A stretch of 64,000 nt of DNA from JACKCB01 sp964452775 (lineage in GTDB: Bacteria > Chloroflexota > Anaerolineae > Promineifilales > Promineifilaceae), in assembly GCA_964452775.1 (NCBI GenBank), contig CAYVQP010000003.1, positions 1 to 64,000 on the forward strand, read 5' to 3'. The translations under genes and the position numbers were made by a program. Positions 40,786 through 50,136 of this stretch are shown piece by piece. The notes under the pieces were generated by a model, which saw nothing but the letters and a program-made list of their open reading frames with translations, did no database searches and was not told where the DNA came from. Each line of letters begins with the position of its first letter. Positions within the stretch are counted from its first letter, which is position 1.

Positions 40786-42333
40786 ATGGCAACGCCTAAG
40801 ATCGAGCAATTGCATCGCTTGCGCAAGTTGTCGCAGGAAGGGGGCGGCCCCGAGCGTATCCGGCGGCAGCAGGAACAGGGCAAGATGACTGCTCGCGACC
40901 GGTTGCAATTGCTACTGGATAAGGGATCCTTTCGCGAGTTGGACCCCTTTGTGGTGCATCGCGAAACGAGTTTCGGCATGGCGGATAAGCAATATCTGGG
41001 CGACAGCGTGGTCACCGGCTGGGGGACGATCGGCGGTCGCCTGGTTTATGTGTTCAGCCAGGATTTCACGGTCTTTGGCGGTAGCCTGAGCGCAGTGCAC
41101 GCGGAGAAGGTGTGCAAGGTGATGGATATGGCCATGCGCAACGGGGCGCCGGTGATCGGCATCAACGACTCCGGCGGCGCGCGCATCCAGGAAGGGGTGG
41201 TCAGCCTGGGCGGTTACGCGGATATCTTCCTGCGCAACACGCTTGCTTCCGGCGTCGTGCCGCAGATCAGCGCCATCATGGGGCCGTGCGCCGGCGGGGC
41301 GGTTTATTCGCCGGCGCTGACTGATTTCATCTTCATGGTGAAAGAAACCAGCCACATGTTCATCACCGGCCCGGACGTGGTGAAGGCGGTCACCGGCGAG
41401 GACGTCACCTTCGAGCAACTGGGCGGGGCGGTCACGCACTCCACGAAGAGCGGTGTGGCCCATATGGCGGCGGAAACGGAATCCGACTGCCTATTTCTGA
41501 TCCGCGAGATGATCAGCTATTTGCCGTCCAACAACATGGAGGAGCCGCCCTTTGTGCCCACGAAGGACGATCCGCTGCGCACCGATGCTTCGCTTGACAC
41601 GCTGGTGCCGGACAATCCCAACAAGCCGTATGACATCAAGGACGTCATCCACAAGGTTTTTGATGACGGCATGTTTTACGAGATTCAGGAGAACTACGCC
41701 GAGAATATCGTGATCGGCTTTGCTCGCCTGGGCGGGCACAGCGTGGGCATCGTCGCCAATCAGCCGATGGTGTTGGCCGGCGTGCTGGACATCAAGGCCA
41801 GCGAGAAGGCGGGCCGCTTTGTGCGCTTCTGTGACGCCTTCAACATTCCGTTGATCGTCTTTGAAGATGTGCCGGGCTTTCTGCCGGGCCTTGATCAGGA
41901 GTATGGCGGGATCATCCGCAACGGCGCCAAGCTGCTTTACGCCTTTTGCGAGGCGACTGTGCCGAAGATCACGGTAGTCACTCGCAAAGCGTATGGCGGC
42001 GCTTACTGCGTGATGAACAGCAAGCACATTCGCGCGGACCTGAACCTGGCCTGGCCCACCGCCGAGATCGCCGTGATGGGGCCGGATGGGGCGGTGAGCG
42101 TGATTTTCCGCCGCGAGATCGCCGCCGCGGAGGATCCGGTAGCCCGCAAGGCAGAGCTGGTGGCCGAATATCGCGAGCAATTTGCCGACCCATACACAGC
42201 GGCCTCGCGTGGCTATATTGACGATGTGATTGAGCCGAGCCAGACCCGGCCCCGGCTGATCAACGCGCTGAATATGCTGCAGAACAAGCGCGATCATAAC
42301 CCGCCGAAGAAACACGGGAACATCCCGCTGTAG
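40786..42333 (+). CDS. Acyl-CoA carboxylase, carboxyltransferase (beta) subunit
   Basis: The 515-residue protein is a PccB/MmdA-type carboxyltransferase, with two crotonase-like halves: GGSLSAVHAEKVCKVMDMA, INDSGGARIQEGV and IMGPCAGGAVYSPALTDF in the first, and VFEDVPGFLPGLDQEYGGII, KAYGGAYCVMNSKH and AWPTAEIAVMGPDGAV in the second. It transfers carboxyl from carboxybiotin to propionyl- or acetyl-CoA. The pattern is closest to propionyl-CoA carboxylase and methylmalonyl-CoA decarboxylase subunits; the absence of membrane and decarboxylase subunits nearby favours a carboxylase. The biotin carboxylase and biotin carrier follow directly. AGAGG precedes the ATG. Confidence 0.94.
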   Translation: MATPKIEQLHRLRKLSQEGGGPERIRRQQEQGKMTARDRLQLLLDKGSFRELDPFVVHRETSFGMADKQYLGDSVVTGWGTIGGRLVYVFSQDFTVFGGSLSAVHAEKVCKVMDMAMRNGAPVIGINDSGGARIQEGVVSLGGYADIFLRNTLASGVVPQISAIMGPCAGGAVYSPALTDFIFMVKETSHMFITGPDVVKAVTGEDVTFEQLGGAVTHSTKSGVAHMAAETESDCLFLIREMISYLPSNNMEEPPFVPTKDDPLRTDASLDTLVPDNPNKPYDIKDVIHKVFDDGMFYEIQENYAENIVIGFARLGGHSVGIVANQPMVLAGVLDIKASEKAGRFVRFCDAFNIPLIVFEDVPGFLPGLDQEYGGIIRNGAKLLYAFCEATVPKITVVTRKAYGGAYCVMNSKHIRADLNLAWPTAEIAVMGPDGAVSVIFRREIAAAEDPVARKAELVAEYREQFADPYTAASRGYIDDVIEPSQTRPRLINALNMLQNKRDHNPPKKHGNIPL

Positions 42334-42409
42334 AGGCGGCAGCTTAGAGGGGCCGGCGACGGGTGGAAGACAACGACAAGATGCCGGCCGATTACAAGGG
42401 CGCAAGTGA

Positions 42410-43933
42410 ATGATGGAAGGATTGCACATCCGACGCTTTGACAAGGTGCTGATCGCCAATCGCGGCGAGATTGCGTTGCGCGTGCTGCGCGCCTGCCACG
42501 AGCTGGGCTTACAGACAGTCGCCGTTTATTCTGACGCCGACCGCAACGCACCTCACGTCCGCTATGCGAATGAGGCCTACCACATCGGCGCTGCCCCGGC
42601 CTCCGAAAGCTACCTGGTGATTGATAAATTGCTGGACGTGGCCCGGCGTTCCGGAGCGGAGGCGGTCCACCCCGGTTACGGCTTCCTGGCAGAGCGCGCC
42701 GGCTTTGCCCAGGCGTGTTACGATGCCGGGCTGGTGTTCATCGGCCCACCCCCCAACGCCATCCGCATCATGGGCGACAAAGAGAAGGCGCGGGCCACGG
42801 CGATCAACGCCGGCGTACCGGTCGTGCCGGGCACCGCCGCCAATCTATCAACGCCGGAGTTGACCGCGGCGGCTGAAGAAATGGGTTTCCCGGTGCTGGT
42901 GAAGGCGGTGGCCGGCGGCGGCGGTAAGGGCATGCGCCCCGTCGCTCAGGTTGATGAACTGCCGGATGCCATTGCGGCGGCGCAACGTGAAGCGCAGGCT
43001 GCTTTCGGCGACGGCAGCGTGTACCTGGAAAAAATGATCGCCGACGCTCGCCACATCGAAATCCAGTTGCTTGCCGATTCCCAGGGAAACGTAATCCACC
43101 TGGGCGAGCGCGAATGCTCCTTGCAGCGCCGGCATCAGAAGCTGATTGAAGAAGCGCCCTCTTTCATCGTCAACGATGAAATGCGCCAGGCAATGGGCAG
43201 CGTGGCCGTCGCTGCCGCGCAAGCGGTGAACTATGTCAGCGCCGGCACCATCGAGTTCCTGGTTGATCGCGACCGTAACTTCTATTTCCTGGAAATGAAT
43301 ACTCGCGTGCAGGTCGAACACCCGGTGACCGAGCTGGTTACCGGCGTGGATATTGTGCAGGAACAGCTACGCCTCGCCCGCGGACGCCGTCTGCGCTATG
43401 CCCAGGAAGATATCACCCTTAAGGGCTGGGCGATAGAGTGCCGCATCAACGCTGAAGACCCCTACGATAATTTCTTCCCCTCCACCGGCACGATCACCAA
43501 CGTCCAGCTCCCATCCGGGCCCGGCTTGCGCATTGACACCGGCGTCTTTCCGGGTTATCAGGTCACGCCCTACTACGACTCGATGATCAGCAAGCTGATT
43601 TGCTATGGCGAGACGCGGGGTGAAGCGGTCCTGCGCATGCGCCGGGCGCTGGAGGAATATCGCATTATGGGCGTGAAGACCAACATCCCCTTCCACCAGC
43701 ATATGTTCGACAGCCATCGCTTCCTTTCCGGCCAGTTCGATACCCGCTTTGTCGAGGAACGCTTCAGCATGGCCGACCGGGATGCCCTGGACAGCCTGGA
43801 AGCGGCCATACTGGCAACGCTGGCCGCCCATCAGCAAAGCCAGCAGGCCAGCCAGTTTGTGGGATCGGGCAGCCGGCAGGCGACGAGCAGCAACTGGAAG
43901 TGGGCCGGCCGGTGGCAGCAAGCAGGGCGTTAG
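42410..43933 (+). CDS. accC: Biotin carboxylase subunit
   Basis: The 507-residue protein has the biotin carboxylase core: KVLIANRGEIALRVLRAC (N-terminal Rossmann), VHPGYGFLAERAGFA, the ATP-grasp glycine loop VKAVAGGGGKGMRPV, EKMIADARHIEIQ, ERECSLQRRHQKLIEEAP and MNTRVQVEHPVTE. A C-terminal tail after residue 450 is Gln/Ser-rich and ends without a biotin-carrier domain, which is a separate gene here. It carboxylates biotin on the carrier with bicarbonate and ATP. Two consecutive ATG codons at 42410 are possible starts. Together with the genes on both sides it makes a complete acyl-CoA carboxylase. Confidence 0.95.
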   Translation: MMEGLHIRRFDKVLIANRGEIALRVLRACHELGLQTVAVYSDADRNAPHVRYANEAYHIGAAPASESYLVIDKLLDVARRSGAEAVHPGYGFLAERAGFAQACYDAGLVFIGPPPNAIRIMGDKEKARATAINAGVPVVPGTAANLSTPELTAAAEEMGFPVLVKAVAGGGGKGMRPVAQVDELPDAIAAAQREAQAAFGDGSVYLEKMIADARHIEIQLLADSQGNVIHLGERECSLQRRHQKLIEEAPSFIVNDEMRQAMGSVAVAAAQAVNYVSAGTIEFLVDRDRNFYFLEMNTRVQVEHPVTELVTGVDIVQEQLRLARGRRLRYAQEDITLKGWAIECRINAEDPYDNFFPSTGTITNVQLPSGPGLRIDTGVFPGYQVTPYYDSMISKLICYGETRGEAVLRMRRALEEYRIMGVKTNIPFHQHMFDSHRFLSGQFDTRFVEERFSMADRDALDSLEAAILATLAAHQQSQQASQFVGSGSRQATSSNWKWAGRWQQAGR

Positions 43934-43997
43934 CAGGCAGCCGCAAAACCCCGCGGGGCTTTCTCTGCGCAGTTTCCGTAGCGACTCAGGGATAGAG

Positions 43998-44540
43998 ATG
44001 AAATACATAACCAGAGTGAAGGGCGAAGAATACGAGATCGAAATTGAGCGCGACAACGAGATTGTGGTCAACGGCGTGAAATACGCCATTGATTTCAGCC
44101 AGTTATCTGATCCGGGCACGTTGTCGGTATTGATCAACAATCGCTCAATCGCCGCCCTGGTGGACGAAAACGACGATCACTGGGACGTGTTGATACGCGG
44201 GGAGCTTTATCCGGTGGAGGTGCAGGAAGAGCGCGTCTACCGGCTATCCCATGCGCGAGCCACGCTAAATGGCGACGACGAGCTGGCGGTGCGCTCGCCC
44301 ATGCCCGGCCTGATATTGAAGATCCTGGTCAAAGAAGGAATGCCCGTCAAAAGCGGCGACAAGGTCGTCATCCTGGAATCCATGAAGATGGAGAATGAGT
44401 TGCGCTCGCCCCGAGATGGCGTGGTGCACCATGTGCAGGTAGCGCCGGGAGACAGCGTAGAGAAGGGCCAGACCCTGGTGGTGATCGGCGATAACGCCGC
44501 GGCAGCGCAGCGAGCCGGCGAGGATCTTGCAGCCAACTGA
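43998..44540 (+). CDS. Biotin carboxyl carrier protein
   Basis: The 180-residue protein has an N-terminal domain (1-90) of unknown fold, probably the binding module, and a C-terminal biotinyl-lipoyl domain with the biotin site ESMKMEN (Lys130; the commoner form is AMKM) flanked by the hairpin SPMPGLILKILVKEGMPVKSG and VVHHVQVAPGDSVEKGQTL. It moves carboxybiotin between the biotin carboxylase and the carboxyltransferase. The ATG at 43998 has GGGATAGAG upstream, 64 bases after the biotin carboxylase stop; the long upstream frame is a shadow. Its stop overlaps the next ATG (TGATG), so the CYTH protein is coupled. Confidence 0.93.
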   Translation: MKYITRVKGEEYEIEIERDNEIVVNGVKYAIDFSQLSDPGTLSVLINNRSIAALVDENDDHWDVLIRGELYPVEVQEERVYRLSHARATLNGDDELAVRSPMPGLILKILVKEGMPVKSGDKVVILESMKMENELRSPRDGVVHHVQVAPGDSVEKGQTLVVIGDNAAAAQRAGEDLAAN

Positions 44541-45154
44541 TGCCCATGACCCACCCAGAAGAGAACCTGGAAATTGAAGTGAAGTTCCCGGTCACGAACC
44601 TGCAGGCCGTTCGGGAGCGCTTGCTGGCATTGGGCGCAACGGTCAGCGCTCCGCGGGTGCTCGAACAAAACGTGGTCTTTGACGACACGGCGCATAGCCT
44701 GCGCCGGAACGAGCAGGTCTTGCGCCTGCGCCGGGACACGCGCGTTCGCCTGACCTATAAAGGTTTGCCAAAAGAAGAGCGCCGGTCGGATGTCAGAATC
44801 CGTGAAGAGCTGGAGCTAGAGGTCAGCAATTTCGAAATAATGGCCTTGCTGTTAGAGCGGCTTGGCTTCTCGGCGGTGAGCGCCTACGAGAAATATCGCG
44901 AGAGCTTCGCCCTGGGCGGAACGGACATCGTGTTGGATGAACTGCCGTTTGGAGACTTTGTGGAGCTGGAAGGGGATGAGGCCAACATTCGCGAACTGGC
45001 TCAACGCCTGGAGCTCGATTGGGACCGGCGTGTGCTGGATAGCTACATCGCCCTGATGGCGATGTTGAAGGACTATTACCAGCTCCCCTTTGGCGACCTG
45101 ACCTTTGCCAACTTTCCGAACCGGCAACCTTCCGTCGCCGATATTCTGGGGTGA
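44540..45154 (+). CDS. CYTH-domain protein (class IV adenylate cyclase/triphosphatase family)
   Basis: The 204-residue protein has the CYTH signature EIEVKFPV near the N-terminus (residues 11-18) and the alternating charged strands LRLRRDTRVRLTYKG, KYRESFALGGTDIVLDELPFGDFVELEGD that line the tunnel. Members hydrolyse triphosphates (thiamine triphosphate, inorganic triphosphate) or, in class IV, cyclise ATP to cAMP. The genome also has a CNMP-binding protein (14466), so a cAMP role is possible but not shown. It is translationally coupled to the biotin carrier, an odd pairing. It ends the operon, 27 bases before an inverted repeat. Confidence 0.88.
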   Translation: MPMTHPEENLEIEVKFPVTNLQAVRERLLALGATVSAPRVLEQNVVFDDTAHSLRRNEQVLRLRRDTRVRLTYKGLPKEERRSDVRIREELELEVSNFEIMALLLERLGFSAVSAYEKYRESFALGGTDIVLDELPFGDFVELEGDEANIRELAQRLELDWDRRVLDSYIALMAMLKDYYQLPFGDLTFANFPNRQPSVADILG

Positions 45155-45180
45155 GCAAGCTCAGTCAACCGGGTTCTCCA

Positions 45181-45240
45181 TTTTCCCGGAAAGTGAATGG
45201 GGTTAATCGCCGGTGCTCGCTGATCCAGTTTCCGGGAAAA
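45181..45240. repeat. Solo TTTTCCCGGAAA inverted-repeat element
   Basis: The 60-base element starts TTTTCCCGGAAAGT and ends AGTTTCCGGGAAAA. The 12 outer bases are perfect inverted repeats; the centre differs from that of the tandem copies at 55263-55471. It follows the end of the acyl-CoA carboxylase operon and could act as its terminator. Confidence 0.8.
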
Positions 45241-45334
45241 TTGACGCGCCCGCAACCGCCAAGCTAAGAGCCGGTCTAATGCCGGTGCGCAGGGCTGTGA
45301 TTAGGCCCAGTTTGGCGTAGAATCCCACCCTGAT

Positions 45335-46867
45335 ATGCGCAACAACGGGTATGTAAGACTCAGGGAGTCCGGTCAATTGCCGGCAGGAGCGAGAAACGCT
45401 TCGTCCCGAACGCAAATATGGCGGACGGCAGCCGGCTTCATACCCCTGCCGGCAGCGCTTCTGCTGCTGGCGCTTCTGTGGAGTATGACAGGAGTTGCCC
45501 AGGCGCAGACGGAAACAGAGCCGGCCACAGCGACCCCTGCTCCGGAGGGGACGCCGGAGAGGCCGCAGACACACGTCATCCAGCAGGGCGAAACGCTGTT
45601 CAGCATCGCCACGTTGTACGGGACTACCGTCGAGGCGTTGCAATTGATCAACAACATCACGGACCCCGGATTGATCTTCGCCGGCCAGGAGCTGATTATC
45701 CCGGGGGCGGTAGGGGAATCTGTTTATACCACCCACGCCGTGCAGTTCGGGGACACCCTGGCGGACCTGGCGCTGGCCTATGCCACGACGCCGGAGGAGA
45801 TCGCCGGCGCCAACCGGCTGGTGCGCGCCGACAGCCTCTTTGCCGGACAAACGCTGGCGGTAGTCAGTTACAGCGGCTCTCCGGCCCCTGTTCAGGTCAC
45901 CGGCATCCCTCACATCGTGCAGCCGGGGGAAACCATGCTGACCATCGCCGCTGAATATGGGGTAAGCGTCGCTGAGCTCGCCCGGAACAACGGCCTGGCC
46001 CACCCGGCGCGCGTCTTTCCCGGCATGCAACTGCGGATCCCCGGCACGACTCCCTTTCACAGTTGGCCCGTTGCCCTGCAAACGATGCGGGTCCACCCGA
46101 CCTCCTGGACGCAAGGAGACACAGTCAGTATTTATCTGGAGACAGAATCCGACATGGCGCCGCTGGGACAACTGGGCGATCAAACCCTGCTGTTCGCGCC
46201 CTTTGACGCCGGCTTCGTGGCTCTGGCAGGCATTGACGCCTTTACGGAGCCCGGCCTGTATACCCTGCAGGTAGAAACGACGGATGCGGCCGGAGAACGG
46301 CAGTGGTTCGCGCAACCCGTGCAGATACTCAGCGCCGGCTTTCTGACGCAGTCAATCACGTTGCCGGAGAGCATGTCCGCGTTGCTTGACCCGCAAGTGC
46401 GTGCTCGCGAGGATGCCTTTCTCGCCCCCTTCTTTGAGCAGTTCACTCCCACCCGCTATTGGGAAGGACTCTGGCAGCGACCCGTCTCGACTACCGTTGT
46501 GACCGCCGGCTATGGCGGGGCGCGCTCCTATAATGGCGGCCCATTCGACATCTACCACACCGGCACCGACTTTGGAGGCAGCACAGGCACGCGAATCGTC
46601 GCACCGGCCAACGGGATCGTCGTCTTCGCCGGTCCGCTGCAACTGCGCGGGAACGCCGTGCTCATCGATCACGGCCTCGGCGTGGTGACCGGCTACTATC
46701 ACCTGGATCAAATCACGGTAGCAGTCGGGGATGCAGTCATACCGGGACAGGAGATCGGCCGGGGCGGCTCCACCGGACTATCCACCGGCCCGCACCTGCA
46801 CTGGGATGTCCGCATTCACAACGTGCCGGTCAACGGCCAACAATGGTTGCAAGAACCTTTCCCCTGA
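45335..46867 (+). CDS. Secreted LysM/M23 peptidoglycan endopeptidase
   Basis: The 510-residue protein has an N-terminal signal/membrane segment (about 36-58, PLPAALLLLALLWSMTGVAQ), a Thr/Pro linker, and three LysM modules (HVIQQGETLFSIATLYGT, HAVQFGDTLADLALAYAT, HIVQPGETMLTIAAEYGV), each followed by an asparagine-rich half. A region of about 150 residues precedes the M23 domain, which has HTGTDFGGSTGT and the zinc-binding HLHWDVRI. The protein should bind peptidoglycan and cleave its cross-bridges during growth or division. The arrangement resembles the EnvC/NlpD-type factors in general layout only. The ATG has no strong ribosome site. Confidence 0.92.
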   Translation: MRNNGYVRLRESGQLPAGARNASSRTQIWRTAAGFIPLPAALLLLALLWSMTGVAQAQTETEPATATPAPEGTPERPQTHVIQQGETLFSIATLYGTTVEALQLINNITDPGLIFAGQELIIPGAVGESVYTTHAVQFGDTLADLALAYATTPEEIAGANRLVRADSLFAGQTLAVVSYSGSPAPVQVTGIPHIVQPGETMLTIAAEYGVSVAELARNNGLAHPARVFPGMQLRIPGTTPFHSWPVALQTMRVHPTSWTQGDTVSIYLETESDMAPLGQLGDQTLLFAPFDAGFVALAGIDAFTEPGLYTLQVETTDAAGERQWFAQPVQILSAGFLTQSITLPESMSALLDPQVRAREDAFLAPFFEQFTPTRYWEGLWQRPVSTTVVTAGYGGARSYNGGPFDIYHTGTDFGGSTGTRIVAPANGIVVFAGPLQLRGNAVLIDHGLGVVTGYYHLDQITVAVGDAVIPGQEIGRGGSTGLSTGPHLHWDVRIHNVPVNGQQWLQEPFP

Positions 46868-47103
46868 GAATGGCGGGTTGACCAGGAGCGGCGCAGCCGG
46901 CTACCGGCCATCAGCGTAGCGCGGCAAGTGGCAGCATAATCCCGACATTGTTATAATTCTAATCTGGGGCTAATGGCCTCGGCGGCGCATCGCGAGATTC
47001 TCTCTGGAAGATGCTTGTGATTTGCCGGGAATGTGCAGGCCGGCTTTCAGTAATGAGCCGGCGTTGGTGATTTTTTTCTGAGAGTTGCGAATTAAGAAGT
47101 GGA

Positions 47104-48690
47104 ATGAATTTAGTGATCCAACCTAAGACCCAGACGCCATCATACTGGGTCGGCGAGTTTGCTATCGGCGACTCGGATATCGAGCAGTTGTACAACCATC
47201 TCCTGGAGGTGGAGCGACCACAGACTGCAAAACAGTTGGCGCGGGTGATTGTGCATCATCGCCTGAACGAAGAGCGCAACGAGATCAAGCGCCGGCTCTC
47301 CGGGCGCAGCATTTATCAGCCCAGCCGGAGCTATGAGGTTAACGATGAACTCGTTTTCCCGGCTCTGCAATTTGCATATGGTAAGGTCGTTTCCGTGCGG
47401 GAGGGCGCCAATCCCCAGGACGGCGCCTTTCGGGTAATTGCCGTTGATATCAACGGCAAAGTCAAAGAGTTCGCCTCCGCTCTGCAGCGAACGCACATGC
47501 TGGACGAGTCCAACGGCGACATCGCCACGACCTTCAATATCGATACCGTTGATCAAGTCATCGAGGAGCATGGCGACAAGATCACGGCCGCTTTGAGTGC
47601 GGCGCTGGAGAAGCGGGAAAACTTCGTCCGGCTTGCCGACCAATGGTTCGTGACCCAACTGATGGAAGAGATCAACATCGGCCATATGCACCTGGCGGAA
47701 GCAGTGCTGGATATGTCCGGCGGCGGACCACTCTCAACTGACGAAATCATGGTGCATCTGGACCTGGATCCGGACGTTGACCCGGAAGTAAGCCGGTTCT
47801 CAGTCAATCATTCGCTGGTGAACGACAATCGTTTTGATGAGGTCGCACCCGCCGGCAAGGTGGCCTGGTATTTGCGCCGGCTGGAGCCGGAAGGCGTGCG
47901 GGCTGTACCCGAACGGCTGAAATACACGCCGATTCCTTATGATCGGGCGCTGCTCAGCCCGCAATTGTTCGCCCTGGAGCGCGAACTGGATGATGAGTGG
48001 TCGGATTTGCCGGCGAGTTCCAGCCCGCAGCCGGTGGTGCTCACCCTGACCTACCCGCACCGCTGGGCGGGCACTTTGCCCCTGAGCGCTCGCACCCGGC
48101 CCCTCTTCCCGCCAAGCAAAGCGCCCCGGCAGCTAATCAAGTTCATTGACGACACAACCGGCGACGAGATCAAGGGATGGGTCGTCCAGCAGCACCGTTA
48201 CATCTACGGCCTCACGGAGTGGTATACACAGAACAGCATCCCCGTAGGCGGCTTTATCAGCCTGCGCCCCGGCCCGCAACCGGGAGTTGTGCTGTTCGGC
48301 TTCGACCGCCGGCGTGGTCAACGAGAGTGGGTCCGCCTGGCTACGGTCGTGGAGGGTAGCATCAAGTTCGACCTGCACCGGCGGACGATTGGCTGTGGAT
48401 TCGATGACCTGATGATTGTCGGCACAGACTTCGTCAGCGTCATGGACGAAGCCTGGCGGCGCATCGAACGCAATCAGCGTTCGGTCACCTCCCTGCTGGC
48501 CGAACTCCTTCCCGAGCTGGCCGCCCTCAGCCCGCAGAACAGCGTGCATGCCAAGACGCTGTACAGCGCGCTGAACATGTTCCGCCGGGTTCCGCCGGGG
48601 CCGCTCTTCGCCGAACTTGTGCGGCATCCGGCCTTCCAGGCGGTCGGCGACCATTACTGGCAGTTTGATCGCTCTCGCTGGAGTGGGTGA
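47104..48690 (+). CDS. Unknown protein with winged-helix-like segments
   Basis: I do not recognise a named family for this 528-residue protein. Residues 20-70 (DIEQLYNHLLEVERPQTAKQ) look like a winged helix, followed by a beta-barrel (SYEVNDELVFPALQFAYGKVVSV, 80-105). Residues about 205-250 (LSTDEIMVHLDLDP, then SVNHSLVNDNRFDEVAPAGK) and the last 45 (HAKTLYSALNMFRRVPPGPLF, then FQAVGDHYWQF) have the shape of HARE-HTH-type winged helices as in the RNA polymerase delta subunit. A transcription or nucleoid role is likely but unproven. The ATG at 47104 follows about 235 bases without a gene. It forms a pair with the 148-residue gene just downstream. Confidence 0.7.
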   Translation: MNLVIQPKTQTPSYWVGEFAIGDSDIEQLYNHLLEVERPQTAKQLARVIVHHRLNEERNEIKRRLSGRSIYQPSRSYEVNDELVFPALQFAYGKVVSVREGANPQDGAFRVIAVDINGKVKEFASALQRTHMLDESNGDIATTFNIDTVDQVIEEHGDKITAALSAALEKRENFVRLADQWFVTQLMEEINIGHMHLAEAVLDMSGGGPLSTDEIMVHLDLDPDVDPEVSRFSVNHSLVNDNRFDEVAPAGKVAWYLRRLEPEGVRAVPERLKYTPIPYDRALLSPQLFALERELDDEWSDLPASSSPQPVVLTLTYPHRWAGTLPLSARTRPLFPPSKAPRQLIKFIDDTTGDEIKGWVVQQHRYIYGLTEWYTQNSIPVGGFISLRPGPQPGVVLFGFDRRRGQREWVRLATVVEGSIKFDLHRRTIGCGFDDLMIVGTDFVSVMDEAWRRIERNQRSVTSLLAELLPELAALSPQNSVHAKTLYSALNMFRRVPPGPLFAELVRHPAFQAVGDHYWQFDRSRWSG

Positions 48691-48775
48691 TGAACGCGCA
48701 GCACGACCACCGGTGTGTAATATCGCCGGCCCTTGAGACCGGCTCCCAACTGTTTACCGAGAGAAGGAAGTAGCA

Positions 48776-49222
48776 TTGTCCACAAACCCTCGGCCGAAGA
48801 TTGGCGCTCCGGTTCCACATCTGATGAAGCCGACGACCCGGCTTCACATTGACTTTGATTGGTGGAAGAAGTCCGATCTTGACCTGCGAACTTATCTTTT
48901 TACGCGCCTAGGACTCGGCGATGGTCTCTCCGCTGATTTCGATCGCGAAGTAGACCTGATTGACCCAAACACTGCTGAGGTGACTCGGGTTGACGGCTTC
49001 CAGTACATGGTGCAGACCTTCTTCAACGAACTGCCGCCCGATTTTCTCCAGCGGAGTTCGCTGGTAGATGCGGTGTTTTGCGCCTTATTGGCTAACGGCA
49101 ACCGGCCCATGACGGTGCAGGAAATCGCCGGTCGCGTGGAACGCCCGGCGGAAACCATCATTCGCACCCTGGGCGGGCCAAACGTCTACCAGGGTATTCG
49201 GCCCCTTCCCGAAGGCGAATAA
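48776..49222 (+). CDS. Unknown small protein, possible winged-helix partner
   Basis: The 148-residue protein begins at a TTG with AAGGAAG nine bases upstream. Residues 20-80 (RLHIDFDWWKKSDLDLRTYL) have no known match; residues about 95-135 (SLVDAVFCALLANGNRPMTVQEIAGRVERPAETIIRTLG in parts) look like a helix-turn-helix with the usual sequence of helices. It lies 85 bases after the 528-residue winged-helix-like gene and 28 bases before a PfkB kinase gene. The co-location and the shared helix-turn-helix character suggest a two-protein regulator, which is inference. Confidence 0.65.
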   Translation: MSTNPRPKIGAPVPHLMKPTTRLHIDFDWWKKSDLDLRTYLFTRLGLGDGLSADFDREVDLIDPNTAEVTRVDGFQYMVQTFFNELPPDFLQRSSLVDAVFCALLANGNRPMTVQEIAGRVERPAETIIRTLGGPNVYQGIRPLPEGE

Positions 49223-49250
49223 GCCGGCTGGAAAGTAGGCGCCGCTACCT

Positions 49251-50099
49251 ATGGAAAGACTCGACTATCTGGCTATCGGCCACATCACACAGGACCTGCT
49301 TCCGAATGGAGATAGTGCGTTCGGCGGCACCGTCACCTATGCGGCGCAGGCGGCAGCCGCCCTCGGCTGTCGCACGGGCATAATCACCAGCGTGCGCGCC
49401 GGCGAGGATTTGAAGCCCCTCTTTCATGTCGCCGAAGGCCACGAGATCAGGCTCCATTGCGTCCCCGGCGAGCAGACGACCACCTTTGAGAACATCTATA
49501 CCGCTGCCGGACGCATCCAATATCTTTATCACACGGCCGCGCCGCTGGACCAATCAGCCATTCCGGCAGGTTGGGAGCGCGCTCAAATCGTGCACATCGG
49601 GCCGGTAGCCCAGGAGATCGTCCCGGAGATCATCTTGCGCTTTAGCGACAGCCTGGTCGGGCTGACGCCGCAAGGGTGGATGCGCCGCTGGGATAGCGTG
49701 GGCCGGGTGACGCCGATTGATTGGCCGTTGGCGGCGCAATACGTCCCTCTGGCAGCGGCGACGATCATCAGCGAGGAAGATTTGCCGGACGAGACGGCCC
49801 TGGTGCAATTCAGGGCGTGGGCCCCCATCCTGGTCATGACCAGGGGGCCTGAAGGCTGTATGGTCTTCATGGGCGATGAAGAAAGGCAGGTCCCTACCCG
49901 GGAAGTCCCGGCAGTGGAGACCACCGGCGCGGGCGATATTTTCGCTGCCGCCTTCCTCATCCGTCTGCACCAGACGATGGGCAATCCCTGGGAAGCCGCT
50001 CGCTACGCCAATGAGGTAGCCGGGCAGGCGGTTACTCGGAGCACTCTGGCGGAGAAGATCCGTGCGATCCGCATGCACCGCGAACAGTCGCACCCCTAG
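49251..50099 (+). CDS. PfkB-family carbohydrate kinase
   Basis: The 282-residue protein begins ERLDYLAIGHITQDLLP, has the FGGTVTYAAQAAAALG motif that binds the sugar and ends with the PfkB signature TTGAGDIFAAAF, where the Asp is the catalytic base. Its lid region is short, so the substrate (ribose, fructose 6-phosphate, adenosine or other) cannot be told. It is 28 bases after the previous gene and 37 before parA, on the same strand. No transporter is nearby to help assign a substrate. Confidence 0.88.
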   Translation: MERLDYLAIGHITQDLLPNGDSAFGGTVTYAAQAAAALGCRTGIITSVRAGEDLKPLFHVAEGHEIRLHCVPGEQTTTFENIYTAAGRIQYLYHTAAPLDQSAIPAGWERAQIVHIGPVAQEIVPEIILRFSDSLVGLTPQGWMRRWDSVGRVTPIDWPLAAQYVPLAAATIISEEDLPDETALVQFRAWAPILVMTRGPEGCMVFMGDEERQVPTREVPAVETTGAGDIFAAAFLIRLHQTMGNPWEAARYANEVAGQAVTRSTLAEKIRAIRMHREQSHP

Positions 50100-50136
50100 C
50101 ATCACGGGGCGAATCTCATCGAACGCCGGCTGATAT

